Positions 34,983-44,138 of a DNA stretch of 64,000 nt are shown here, one piece after another (position 1 is the first letter of the stretch; each line of letters starts with the position of its first letter). Source of the DNA: an uncultured Christensenellaceae bacterium (lineage in GTDB: Bacteria; Bacillota; Clostridia; Christensenellales; Pumilibacteraceae); NCBI GenBank assembly GCA_910587445.1, contig CAJULE010000001.1:163748-227747 (forward strand), read 5' to 3'. The translations under genes were made by a program, and so were the position numbers. The notes under the pieces are model-generated. The model saw only the letters and a list, made by a program, of their open reading frames with translations, was not told where the DNA came from and searched no databases.

Positions 34983-36215
34983 ATGATTACTGTAATAGGG
35001 CTGGGCGGCAAAGCCGACGAGCTCACGCTCGAGGCGAAAAAAGTTATTTCAAACGCGACGACGGTTGCCGTCAAGACATTTAAGACGGCGGCGGGCAAAG
35101 CGGTCGGCGCGAGCATTTCCATGGACGAAATTTTCGACGAGAGCGAAAATTTCGACAGGCTCGACGAGACGATCGCAAATAAACTCACAGCCTTGGAAAA
35201 GAACGGCGACGTTGCTTATTGCACGGACGGCGACGGCATGAGCGACGGCGTATACCGTGCTCTCGAAAGAAGCGGAGCGGACGTGACCCTTGTGCGCGGA
35301 GTGAGCTGCGGGATAAGACGCGCGTGCGACGCTCGGCTCACGATGACGGCTTTCGGCGCTCTTGCCGCCCGTCCTTACATAGACGGCGGAGTCGCTCTCG
35401 AAATAACCGAGATAGGGGACGTCATGCTTGCGGGCGAGGTGAAGCTGTATCTTCTCGAATACTATGCGCCCGAGACCGAAATACTCTTTTCTTCGTGCGG
35501 CAAGACTTCTGCTCTTTCCCTCGAAGAGCTTGACCGGCAAAAGAAATATTCGTTCGACGCCTGTCTTTTCATAGAGGGAAACCGCGATCTCGACAAGGCG
35601 CGCTATACGTTTGCCGACCTCATGCGGATAATGTCGAGGCTCACCGCGCCCGACGGCTGTCCGTGGGATAAGGCGCAGACGCACGAGAGCATAAGGACCA
35701 ACCTCATAGAAGAGGCGTACGAAGCCGTCGACGCGATCGATTCGGGCGACTTGGACGCCATGCGCGAGGAAATCGGCGACGTGCTGTTGCAAGCCGTATT
35801 CCACTGCGACATGGCGGCTCGCACGGGCGAGTTTACGGCGGGAGACGTCATAAGCGAGCTGTGCGGCAAACTGTACTCGCGCCACACGCACATCTTCGGC
35901 AAGGACAGAGCGGGCGATTCCGCAGAGGCGCTTAAGTTCTGGGAGAACGCCAAAGCCGTGGAAAAGAGCTATACGAGTCTTTACGACATTCTGACGCGGC
36001 TTCCCAAAGGCTTTCCGTCGCTGCTGCGCGCACAGAAGGCGTACAAGAAGGCGGTCAAGGCGGGCAGAGCGGAGAAGCCCGAGCAAAAGACGAGCGAGAC
36101 GGAGCTCGGCGATAAGCTGTTCGACCTTGTGCGCATAGCGTCCGCAAGCGGCGTCGATGCGGAGACCGCACTCAATAAGAAGATAGGCGAATTTATAGAG
36201 GGCTTTAAGGACTGA
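34983..36215 (+). CDS. mazG: MazG-family NTP pyrophosphohydrolase with N-terminal methylase-like domain
   Basis: A 410-residue two-domain protein of the YabN type. Residues 1-195 resemble the tetrapyrrole/SAM methylase fold (MITVIGLGGKADELTLEAKK, CTDGDGMSDGVYRAL), without an obvious complete catalytic set. Residues 205-410 are MazG, with LTAPDGCPWDKAQTHESI, NLIEEAYEAVDAI and EEIGDVLLQAVFH supplying the metal-binding acids, then the second half with TRLPKGFPSLLRAQKAYKKA. MazG hydrolyses nucleoside triphosphates to monophosphates, clearing damaged or excess nucleotides. The stop overlaps the dusB start by one base. Confidence 0.9.
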   Translation: MITVIGLGGKADELTLEAKKVISNATTVAVKTFKTAAGKAVGASISMDEIFDESENFDRLDETIANKLTALEKNGDVAYCTDGDGMSDGVYRALERSGADVTLVRGVSCGIRRACDARLTMTAFGALAARPYIDGGVALEITEIGDVMLAGEVKLYLLEYYAPETEILFSSCGKTSALSLEELDRQKKYSFDACLFIEGNRDLDKARYTFADLMRIMSRLTAPDGCPWDKAQTHESIRTNLIEEAYEAVDAIDSGDLDAMREEIGDVLLQAVFHCDMAARTGEFTAGDVISELCGKLYSRHTHIFGKDRAGDSAEALKFWENAKAVEKSYTSLYDILTRLPKGFPSLLRAQKAYKKAVKAGRAEKPEQKTSETELGDKLFDLVRIASASGVDAETALNKKIGEFIEGFKD

Positions 36216-37171
36216 TGTCTTTTGCGGTGCACAAGCTCGATATAGGCGGAGTCATGCTCGAGAACAATCTCGTACTCGCGCCGCTCGCCGGCTTTACGGA
36301 CGTGGCTTTTCGTAGGCTTTGCAAGGAGAGCGGAGTGGGGCTTACCGTGACGGAAATGGTAAGCGTAAACGGCTTAAAGTACGGCAGCGACAAGACGGAG
36401 AGCCTTTTGAGACGCGTTAAAAAAGAGACTCCGTGCGCAGTCCAGCTTTTCGGAAGCGATCCCGAAGTCTTTCGCTACGTGCTTGAAAGGCGCGAATGTC
36501 TTTCGGGATTCGAGATAGTCGATATAAATATGGGCTGTCCCATGCCGAAAGTGACAAAGCTCGGAGCGGGAAGCGCGCTTTTGTCCGATAAAGTCCGCGC
36601 CGCAGAGATAGTCCGCGCCTGCGTCGAAAGCGCACGCCGACCCGTGACCGTAAAAATGCGGCTCGGGAAAGAGGACGGCGGCGGCGCGGAGGAATTTGCC
36701 GCCTGTCTCGAAAAGGCGGGAGCGGCGGCGGTCGCCGTACACGGCAGGACGGTGAAGCAGCTTTACGGCGGCAAAGCCGATTGGCAGGCGATAGCGCGCA
36801 TAAAACAGGCGCTGTCCGTGCCCGTCATAGGCAACGGCGACGTCATTGACGCGACGACATTTAAAGCGCGTATCGAGGAAAGCGGCGCGGACGGCATTAT
36901 GATAGGCAGGGGCGCGCTCGGCAGACCGTGGCTGTTCGGAGAAATCATTCGCGGCGAAACGGCGGACGCAGCCGACACCGCCGTAAGGCACATCGACTAT
37001 ATGGTCGAATATTTTTCCGACGAATACGCGACGAAAGCTTTCAGAAAACACGTTGCGTACTATCTCAGAGGCAGGGCGGACAGCCGCTCGCTCAAAGCCG
37101 CGCTTCAAAGCGCGACGTGCGCCGAAGAGATGAAATCGCTTTTGAAGGAAGGATTGAAAGGAAGAGGATAG
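36215..37171 (+). CDS. dusB: tRNA-dihydrouridine synthase
   Basis: A 318-residue FMN enzyme. The FMN-binding start LVLAPLAGFTDVAFRRLC, the catalytic Cys108 in NMGCPMPKVTKLGAGSALL, VTVKMRLG and GIMIGRGALGRPWLF are all present. It reduces uridine in the D loop of tRNA. The ATG uses the last base of the mazG stop (TGATG), so translation is coupled. DusB next to mazG-like genes is unremarkable in Firmicutes. Confidence 0.93.
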   Translation: MSFAVHKLDIGGVMLENNLVLAPLAGFTDVAFRRLCKESGVGLTVTEMVSVNGLKYGSDKTESLLRRVKKETPCAVQLFGSDPEVFRYVLERRECLSGFEIVDINMGCPMPKVTKLGAGSALLSDKVRAAEIVRACVESARRPVTVKMRLGKEDGGGAEEFAACLEKAGAAAVAVHGRTVKQLYGGKADWQAIARIKQALSVPVIGNGDVIDATTFKARIEESGADGIMIGRGALGRPWLFGEIIRGETADAADTAVRHIDYMVEYFSDEYATKAFRKHVAYYLRGRADSRSLKAALQSATCAEEMKSLLKEGLKGRG

Positions 37172-37175
37172 GACG

Positions 37176-38393
37176 ATGGATTATACGTTTTTACTCGAGC
37201 TTGCACTAATACTGATATTTACGAAAGTGCTCGGGATTCTCATGAAAAAGCTCGGACTGCCGCAGGTGGTCGGCGCCATAATTGCGGGACTTTTACTCGG
37301 CGGCGCGGTCTGGTCGCCGCTTACGGGCGGACGCTTTATACCCGTTTCTCCGTCTGCCGCGCTTACCGTCATTGCCGAAATAGGCGTCGTAATGATAATG
37401 TTTTCGGCAGGACTCGAAACCGATTTGAAGGAGCTTAAAAGCACGGGTCCCGTCGCAATGCTCATAGCGATGTTCGGCGTGGTCGTGCCGCTCGGACTCG
37501 GCTTTTTGATCGCCATGCCGTTTTTCGGTACGAGCGATATTCACGGCGTGCTTGCCTGTGTGTTCGTGGGCGTGATAATCACGGCGACCAGCGTTTCCAT
37601 AACCGTCGAGACGCTTAAGGAGCTGGGAAAGCTTAAGGGCAAAGTGGGCACGGCTATACTTTCCGCGGCCATAATCGACGACGTAATAGGCATAATAATC
37701 CTTACCGTCGTAATGGGACTGAAAAATCCGTCGTCGGGCGGCGCCGGCGCCGCGGCGGTCGACACCATAGTAAAGACGGTGCTTTTCTTCGTAGTCGCAA
37801 TAGGCGCGGGGCTCATGCTCAACCGTCTCTTCAAATGGCTCGTAAAGAAATATCCGCACCGCAGGCGCGTGCCCATTATGGGGCTTGCCGTCTGCTTCAT
37901 ATATGCGTATATAGCCGAACACTTCTTCGGAATAGCCGACATAACGGGCGCATATCTTGCCGGCATAATTCTTTCCAACCTCAAGGAAACGGGATATATC
38001 GAGCACAAGGTGGACGTGGGCTCGTACATGATATTTTCGCCCGTGTTCTTTGCGGCAATAGGAATAAAGACCACCTTCGAGGGAATGACTTTGCAGGTGC
38101 TGTTGTTTGCGCTCCTGTTTGTGCTTGCGGGTATCGGCGGAAAGATAATCGGCTGCGGCGGCGCCGCGAAGCTGTGCAGGTTCTCCGTGAAGGATTCGCT
38201 TAAAATAGGCGTGGGAATGATAGCCCGCGGCGAGGTCGCCCTCATAGTCGCGCAAAAGGGCATGGACAGCGGAATCATTCCGCCGGTCTATCTTTCCGCC
38301 GTCATCGTGCTCGTAATAGTTTCGTCGCTGCTTGCGCCCATACTTTTGAAGGTGCTGTTCAAGACGGATAAACAGTTGCCGCTTGCGGCTTGA
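37176..38393 (+). CDS. CPA2-type cation/proton antiporter
   Basis: A 405-residue membrane protein with about 12 helices of the Na+/H+ exchanger superfamily (LGILMKKLGLPQVVGAIIAG, VMIMFSAGLETDLKELK, ATSVSITVETLKELGKL, AIIDDVIGIIILTV with the paired Asp residues, ADITGAYLAGIILSN, GMIARGEVALIVAQKG). No TrkA-N domain follows, so it is the short form. It should exchange Na+ or K+ for H+ for pH and salt balance. It begins 4 bases after dusB and ends the operon. Confidence 0.92.
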   Translation: MDYTFLLELALILIFTKVLGILMKKLGLPQVVGAIIAGLLLGGAVWSPLTGGRFIPVSPSAALTVIAEIGVVMIMFSAGLETDLKELKSTGPVAMLIAMFGVVVPLGLGFLIAMPFFGTSDIHGVLACVFVGVIITATSVSITVETLKELGKLKGKVGTAILSAAIIDDVIGIIILTVVMGLKNPSSGGAGAAAVDTIVKTVLFFVVAIGAGLMLNRLFKWLVKKYPHRRRVPIMGLAVCFIYAYIAEHFFGIADITGAYLAGIILSNLKETGYIEHKVDVGSYMIFSPVFFAAIGIKTTFEGMTLQVLLFALLFVLAGIGGKIIGCGGAAKLCRFSVKDSLKIGVGMIARGEVALIVAQKGMDSGIIPPVYLSAVIVLVIVSSLLAPILLKVLFKTDKQLPLAA

Positions 38394-38412
38394 AGTCTGT
38401 AAATTTGCTTAA

Positions 38413-38440
38413 GGGCTTTCGCTTTGCCGAAAGCTCTTTT
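38413..38440 (+). terminator. Terminator after the antiporter
   Basis: GGGCTTTCG (38413-38421) pairs with CGAAAGCTC (38428-38436), followed by TTTT. Confidence 0.8.
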
Positions 38441-38493
38441 GTCTGCGATCGGATTGAGACCGAATAAATATTTGCAAAGTTTTAATATCGGTA

Positions 38494-38522
38494 TTGACAA
38501 ATTTGCTTTTTCATGGTATCCT
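38494..38522 (+). promoter_or_regulatory. Promoter for the first LytTR/GHKL pair
   Basis: TTGACA (38494-38499), 17-base spacer, TATCCT (38517-38522). An ATG at 38513 lies inside this promoter, which supports the later start at 38555. Confidence 0.7.
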
Positions 38523-38554
38523 TAAAGGGAAGATATAAGGTAGGTTTAAAGGTA

Positions 38555-39262
38555 ATGATAAGAATCGCGCTCGTCGAGGACGACTCTTCTTGCAAAGAGC
38601 AAACCGTAAATTATGCCGACCGCTATGCAAAAGAAAACGGGGTCGAGGTGAAAATCGATTGCTTCGGCGACGGGCTGGAATTTTTGGAAAAGTACTCTTC
38701 CGATTACACCGTCGTATTTATGGATATAGAAATGCCATACATGAACGGGCTAAGTGTGGCAAAGAAACTGAGGGAAAAAGACGAGTATGTGCCGCTTATA
38801 TTCATGACGCAGATGGCGCAGTATGCGATCAAGGGCTATGAGGTGAACGCGATAGACTATGTAGTGAAGCCCGTGGCTTACGGGACTTTTTCGGATAAAC
38901 TCAAAAAGGCGGTAAAGGCGAATGAAAAGTACGTCGACTACGATTTTACCGTAGCGAAAAAGGACGGAAAATTGCGCCTTCAAACCTCTAAGATCTATTA
39001 TGTGGAAGTGATGAATCATAAGCTTGTCTATCACACCGTGGACGGGAATGTGGAAAACAGCGGTTCGCTGAGCGCTCTCGAGAGGGAACTCGTGAAGTAC
39101 AATTTTTCGAGATGCAATACCTGCTATCTCGTGAATTTGCGTTTTGTGACTGCGTTAAACGAAAATACCGTGTGGGTGGGGAGTGACGCTCTTGCCGTGA
39201 GCAGATCGAGAAAAAAGAGCTTTTTTTCGGATGTGGCGGCTTACAGGGGAGGCGGAAAATGA
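38555..39262 (+). CDS. LytTR response regulator, module 1
   Basis: A 235-residue regulator. Receiver 1-120 with VEDD at 7-10, phospho-acceptor Asp57 in VVFMDIEMPYMNG, MTQMAQYAIKGYEVNAIDYVVKP; LytTR DNA-binding domain about 130-230 (IYYVEVMNHKLVYHT, FSRCNTCYLVNLRFV). The pair LytTR regulator and GHKL kinase is the AgrA/AgrC type, but no agrB, agrD or other pheromone gene is nearby. The downstream gene in the same direction is a surface GH3 enzyme, with a 21-bp-spaced direct repeat before it, so that gene is the likely target. ATGA is shared with the kinase start. About half of its residues match the module 2 regulator at 44139, including the same Asp position. Confidence 0.9.
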   Translation: MIRIALVEDDSSCKEQTVNYADRYAKENGVEVKIDCFGDGLEFLEKYSSDYTVVFMDIEMPYMNGLSVAKKLREKDEYVPLIFMTQMAQYAIKGYEVNAIDYVVKPVAYGTFSDKLKKAVKANEKYVDYDFTVAKKDGKLRLQTSKIYYVEVMNHKLVYHTVDGNVENSGSLSALERELVKYNFSRCNTCYLVNLRFVTALNENTVWVGSDALAVSRSRKKSFFSDVAAYRGGGK

Positions 39263-40554
39263 TCGGGTTCATTTACTCACTCGCTTCGTTCTTTACGAAT
39301 TTCTTTACGGAGATAATGGCTGTGCAGCTTCTTTTTTGTATGCTGTTCGCGAGAAGGAAATATTGGTACATATCCTTGTTTTTGTGGGTTGCGTCGGATA
39401 TAGCGCTGTTTTTTATCCCCAACTTTTATTCGCTCGACGGATTTTTGGCGGTCGGAGGCTGGCTGAATCTGTCGTTCGTATGCGCACTTGTCATTTCCTC
39501 GCTGTTTTTCTTTGCGACGGTCAGGCTAAAAGTTAAGGACCTGCTTTTTTACTCGTCTGCCGCATATGCCGTGCAGAACTTCTCGCATAACGCGAGTTAT
39601 ATCGTAAACGATCTGTTCGGCATTGAATTTCGCGTCGGACTTTGGTTCTTGGTAGCGCTGGCGGTTTTTGTCATAACTCTCGTCGGAGTGTATTTTATTA
39701 TAGTAAAGCGCCTGAAGATCGGCGAGGCTAATGCGGTGGACAACCACTCCATTCTCATAATTTCGGTTGTCACGATAAGCATAACCTATATCTTTTCCAT
39801 GCGCTTTCTTCCCATAACTTCTTCCGACAACATCGCAAGATTTTATGCCGCCGGGTGCTGTCTCTTTCTGCTGTTCATGCAGTTCAGTATATTCGACCGC
39901 GGCAGGGTCAAGATCGAAAAGGAGACGATCGAAAATCTTTTGTATACTCAGCAGAAGCAGTATAACATATGGAAGGAGAATGTCGATATAATAAACGTCA
40001 AATGCCACGATTTGAAGCACCAAATATACATGGCGAGAAAGACCGACGACAGCGAGGAGCGCAGTGCGAGCCTCAAGGAAGTCGAAAACGCAATTATGAT
40101 TTACGATAATTTCGCAAAGACGGGCAACGAGACGCTCGATATAATTCTCACGGAAAAGAATCTCTTGTGCGAGAGGAAGAAAATAAAGTTTTCTTACATG
40201 GTAGACGGAGAGAAGTTGTCTTTTATGTCGGGAGAAGACCTCTGTTCGCTGTTTTGCAATATGCTCGACAATGCGATAGAAAGCGCGTCGCAGGTCGAGA
40301 ACGAGGAGGAGCGCATATTGAGCCTGAGTGTGAACTTCGGCGGAAATATGCTGAGCATTCATCAGGATAATACGCATATCGGCAATGTAAACATGGTAAA
40401 CGGCATTCCCAAAACCACCAAGAGCGACGAGCGTTTTCACGGTTTCGGCATAAAGAGTATGCAGATGATAGTGGAAAAATACAAGGGCACTATGCGCTTC
40501 GACGTGAGCGAGGACAAGTTCTGTCTCGATATACTTTTTCTGCTCGAGCGGTAA
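39259..40554 (+). CDS. GHKL membrane histidine kinase, module 1
   Basis: A 431-residue kinase. About six transmembrane helices occupy residues 1-205; the cytoplasmic part has the His box VKCHDLKHQIYMA (His250), N box CNMLDNAIESA and G box FHGFGIKSMQMIVEKYKG. It belongs to the GHKL class used by AgrC and VirS. With no extracellular domain of note, the ligand probably binds the membrane part; a peptide or lipid-soluble cue is possible. It overlaps its regulator gene by 4 bases and is followed by the GH3 gene with its own promoter. Confidence 0.88.
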   Translation: MIGFIYSLASFFTNFFTEIMAVQLLFCMLFARRKYWYISLFLWVASDIALFFIPNFYSLDGFLAVGGWLNLSFVCALVISSLFFFATVRLKVKDLLFYSSAAYAVQNFSHNASYIVNDLFGIEFRVGLWFLVALAVFVITLVGVYFIIVKRLKIGEANAVDNHSILIISVVTISITYIFSMRFLPITSSDNIARFYAAGCCLFLLFMQFSIFDRGRVKIEKETIENLLYTQQKQYNIWKENVDIINVKCHDLKHQIYMARKTDDSEERSASLKEVENAIMIYDNFAKTGNETLDIILTEKNLLCERKKIKFSYMVDGEKLSFMSGEDLCSLFCNMLDNAIESASQVENEEERILSLSVNFGGNMLSIHQDNTHIGNVNMVNGIPKTTKSDERFHGFGIKSMQMIVEKYKGTMRFDVSEDKFCLDILFLLER

Positions 40555-40568
40555 AGGCAAAACCCGAT

Positions 40569-40631
40569 TACGAAGCGAATTCGGCGAGATACGAATTTCG
40601 CATTGAAAAAAGACAATCCTTATTATAGAAT
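40569..40631 (+). promoter_or_regulatory. GH3 promoter with 21-bp-spaced direct repeats
   Basis: TTGAAA (40603-40608), 17-base spacer and TAGAAT (40626-40631). Just upstream TACGAA is repeated at 40569-40574 and 40590-40595, exactly 21 bp apart, the spacing typical of LytTR direct-repeat sites. Confidence 0.6.
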
Positions 40632-40682
40632 GTTTTCGTCGGATGAAGTTCGGCGAAATTATTTTATAGGAGGAAATGAAAC

Positions 40683-43600
40683 ATGGCAAAACAAAGAATG
40701 GGCAACAAGAAGTTTCTTGCGATCATCGTTCCGATATTGTTTGTGCTTCTTGCCTTAATCATTGCTTTGACCGCCGTCGCGAATGTGTTTCAGGGTGCGC
40801 TCGATACGTACCTTGGCAGAGGCGCGAGAAAAGTGACGCAATTGGAAGGGACGGACGATTGGGATAAGACCTACTACGATTCCAAGTACTCGTCGTCGAA
40901 AGGGGATGACGGCTCGCAGCTCGGCGCCGCCAAAACGGCGGAGAAGGTTGCGGACGAGGGCATTGTCCTACTGAAGAACAGGGAGAGCGCATTGCCGCTC
41001 GAGAAGAACTCGAAGGTTGCTCCGTTCGGATACCGCTATTATAATCCTTTCTACGGCGGCTCGGGTTCGGGCAGTGTGGTGGCTTCCGACGCATATGTAG
41101 TAACGCCGCAGAAGGCGCTCGAAAAGAACTTTACCGTTCTCGGTACGTTGGATTCCGTCACGGGAAACACAAAAGTAAAGAAGTACTATTACGATACTTC
41201 GGCGGGAAACGCCGTCCTTTATTTTCAGGATTATACGAACAGCTTTAACGGTTCGGATCAGAGTATTTACGAATTCGATAAGTCGGTTTACAACACGTCA
41301 TCTGTCGGAAAGAGCGATACGGCCATCGTATTTTTGGGCAGAGCGGGCGGAGAAAACAACGACGTTTGGTCTATCCCGTACAATAAGAAGGGCGACGTAA
41401 ACGCAAAGGACGCAGGCGAGTCTGCGGGAGGAATTTCTTCCGTCTCGAACGCTGCGGATACAAACGAATTGAAATATGCGCTTGAGCTTATGCCCGAAGA
41501 GAAAGAGACGATAGAGCTTGCAAAGAGCACTTGCGACAAGGTCGTAGTAATTATCAATTCCTCGAATGCAATGGAATTGGGCGCGCTTGCCGACGACGAC
41601 GGAGTGGACGCAATATTGTGGATAGGCGGTCCCGGAGCGAAGGGCTTCGAGTCCATGTCCGACATACTTTGCGGAAGCGTAAATCCTTCGGGTAAATTGG
41701 TGGATACATATGTCCGCGATCTTTCGAAGGACCCCACATACAAGAACATAGGCGACGTCGACGGCTTTGCTTATACGAACACCGACGGACTCGGTCCCAT
41801 GGCGGCAAAGCAGTATTCGGCTTCCAGAAAGGCGTCGAACCCCATGGAATACATCGAATACGAGGAAGGTATCTATCTCGGATATAAATATTACGAGACC
41901 GCATACGACACCGCTCTTGCGGGCTTCACTTACGGCGAGCTCAATGCGGACGGCTCGACCAAGACTGCGGGACAGGTGGTATACCCGTTCGGATACGGAC
42001 TTTCGTATACGAACTTCAAACAGGAAATAGTATCCTTTAGGGGCAACGAGGACAAGGTCACGCTTTCCGTCAAAGTTACGAATACGGGAAGCCTTGCCGG
42101 TAAAAGCGCAGTCGAAGTATATTTTACCGCTCCTTATACCGATGTCGACAAGGAATACAAGATAGAAAAGTCTACGGTCGTATTTGCGACTTTCGGTAAG
42201 ACAAAAGAACTCAAGGCGGGCGATAGCGAAACCATAGAGCTTTCCTTCGCCACCGACGATCTTGCGTCCTACTGCTATACGAAGACAACGGCGACGGCAC
42301 TACGGGTTGCTATATGCTCGACGCCGACGAGTACACGGTCTCCATCCGTTCGTCCTCTCACGAAGTGCTCGATCAAAGATCGTTCAACATTTCGAATACT
42401 ATCTGGTTTGACAATTCGAATCCCAGAAACAGCGAGAAAGACGCTCAGAGCCGTCTCGACGACGAGGGCAATCCCACGAGCGTTCCCGCAAAAGCCGAAC
42501 AAGACAAAAACGCCGTATTCGTGGCGGCTACAAACAATTTCGAAGACAGCAACAGATATATGAGCGATTCTTCGATCCAACAGCTCACGCGTTCGACGTC
42601 CAACGGACTTTCCTTGGATAACCTTGTTGCGGGTGAAAAGTATAAGGCAGCGCCCGATTGGGTTGTTGAAAAGCTTGCGGCGTTCGACGTTAAGACCGAC
42701 GCGCAGCTCGGCAACGTGAGCGGAAGCAAGGTCTATAAGGAGAGCGCGCCCACCTCAAAAGCGGACAACGGCAAGACGGTCAGCGATATGCGCGGCGTAG
42801 ATTACTACAGCTCCGAGTGGGATCTCCTTCTCGATCAGATAGATTACTCGAACGCACAGCTCACCGAACTCATGTTCTACGATCAGTATACGGTAAGAGC
42901 TCTCGACTCGATAGGTCTCGGGACATCGAAGTCTCTCGACGGACCTCAGGGACTTACGATAACGACGAACTTCGGCGCAAACGACCTTTCGACTTGCGCA
43001 TGGCCGACCGAACCCGTTCTTGCGGCGTCCTTCAGCCCCGAACTTGCTTACGAGTACGGCGTTGAGCTCGGACAGGAAGCTTTGACTATCGGCTGCTACG
43101 GCTGGTACGCGCCCGGACTCAATATCCACAGAACGGCTTTCTCGGGAAGAAATTTCGAATACTATTCCGAAGACGCGGTGCTTTCGGGCAAGATGGCGGC
43201 AAGAGTAATATCGGGTGCGTCGGATCAGGGACTTTCCTGCTACATGAAGCACTTCGCCATGAACGATAACGATTCGAACCGTGCGAATATCTGCGTATGG
43301 GCAAACGAGCAGACCATGAGAGAGAATTATCTCCGTTCGTTTGAGATAGCGGTCAAGGAAGCGAGAGCGACCGTAGATTACATTTCCGATTCCGAGGGCA
43401 ATCACGGTACAAAGGTGATTCGCGGAGCTACTGCGCTCATGACCTCGTACAACTATGTCGGCGCTACGTTCTCCTCCGGTCACTACGGTCTCATCACCGA
43501 AACGCTCAGAGGCGAGTGGGGATTCCAAGGCGCTATAATCTCCGACATGACTGGCGGCGCGGCTTCGAGACGCGATCAAATGCTCAGAGCGGGCAACGAT

Positions 43601-43882
43601 ATGTGCCTGTGGATCATGCAGATAAACGCCGAAGACACGACCAGCCCTTCCGCACAGTGGGCTATGAGAGAAGCCGTTCACCACATCGCTTACATGGTTG
43701 CCAACTCCTCCAATATGCAAGGCGTTGCTCCGGGCGAAGTTGTTTCCTACGGAATGTCTCCTTGGGCAATAGGACTTCTGATTGCCAACATCGTCGTCTA
43801 TGCCTGCATAGTTGCGATGGCGGTATTGACGGTGCTTCGCATACTCGACGCAAAAAAACACCCGGAAAATTACAAAGCCTAA
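40683..43882 (+). pseudogene. Membrane-anchored reversed-order GH3 enzyme, split by a one-base frameshift
   Basis: With one base restored this gives about 1066 residues, matching the intact homologue at 10.4 kb in length and layout. Frame 1 (from 40683) holds a basic N-terminus, a transmembrane helix at about 12-36, the GH3 alpha/beta domain (DEGIVLLKNRESALPL near 93) and Fn3 (FGYGLSYTNFKQ). At about 42283-42286 reading leaves the family in frame 1; one frame back it continues DADEYTVSIRSSSHEV and then the TIM barrel with GRNFEYYSED, KHFAMNDND and nucleophile Asp in AIISDMTGG (codon 43544-43546), ending with a transmembrane helix and HPENYKA. The bases ACGAAGACAACGGC would read TKDNG if a G were added after AAG. 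AGGAGGAAA precedes the start. No further damage is visible, so error or very recent mutation is likely. Confidence 0.88.
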
Positions 43883-43918
43883 AATAATAAAACACAACAT
43901 AACGAAGTAACGCAAAAA

Positions 43919-43951
43919 CTGCGCGCGGAAAAGTCCGTGCGCGGTTTTTTT
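43919..43951 (+). terminator. Terminator after the module 1 GH3 gene
   Basis: CTGCGCGCGGA (43919-43929) pairs with TCCGTGCGCGG (43934-43944), followed by seven T. Confidence 0.88.
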
Positions 43952-43987
43952 ATGGTTGAAGTTTCCGTCAAAATGCGCATAAAACGC

Positions 43988-44041
43988 TTTACTTTCGGGG
44001 GGGGGAAGGTATAATAATGACAATATGCGAGCATATTTTTC
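43988..44041 (+). promoter_or_regulatory. Promoter-like sequence with nine-G spacer tract, then a small hairpin
   Basis: TTTACT (43988-43993) and TATAAT (44010-44015) are 16 bases apart, and the spacer holds nine consecutive G (43997-44005). AATATG-CGAG-CATATT (44022-44037) with following T residues may stop the short transcript. Confidence 0.4.
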
Positions 44042-44047
44042 TTTAGT

Positions 44048-44115
44048 GCAATTCACGTTGTAAAACGACAATTGGCGTTGCGACTCCCGTTTTGGGTCGC
44101 AATTCGTGTTATAAT
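44048..44115 (+). promoter_or_regulatory. Candidate autoregulated promoter of the module 2 LytTR pair
   Basis: AATTNNCGTTG occurs at 44050-44060 and 44070-44080 (20-bp spacing) and a degenerate copy AATTCGTGTTA at 44101-44111, overlapping the -10 box TATAAT (44110-44115). The -35 position is poor (CCGTTT), as expected for an activator-dependent promoter. The first copy is part of the element repeated in inverted form at 46181-46207. Confidence 0.6.
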
Positions 44116-44138
44116 GTCTCTTATAGGAGATTAAAAAT

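Noticed and set aside
34528-34983. Open frame of 151 codons on the plus strand before mazG
   Set aside because: It runs through a terminator and the better-supported YjzC-like gene on the other strand, and has no ribosome binding site or recognisable family.
42270-42300. Programmed ribosomal frameshift in the GH3 gene
   Set aside because: No X-XXY-YYZ slippery heptamer or downstream pseudoknot stands out; a missing base explains the break more simply.
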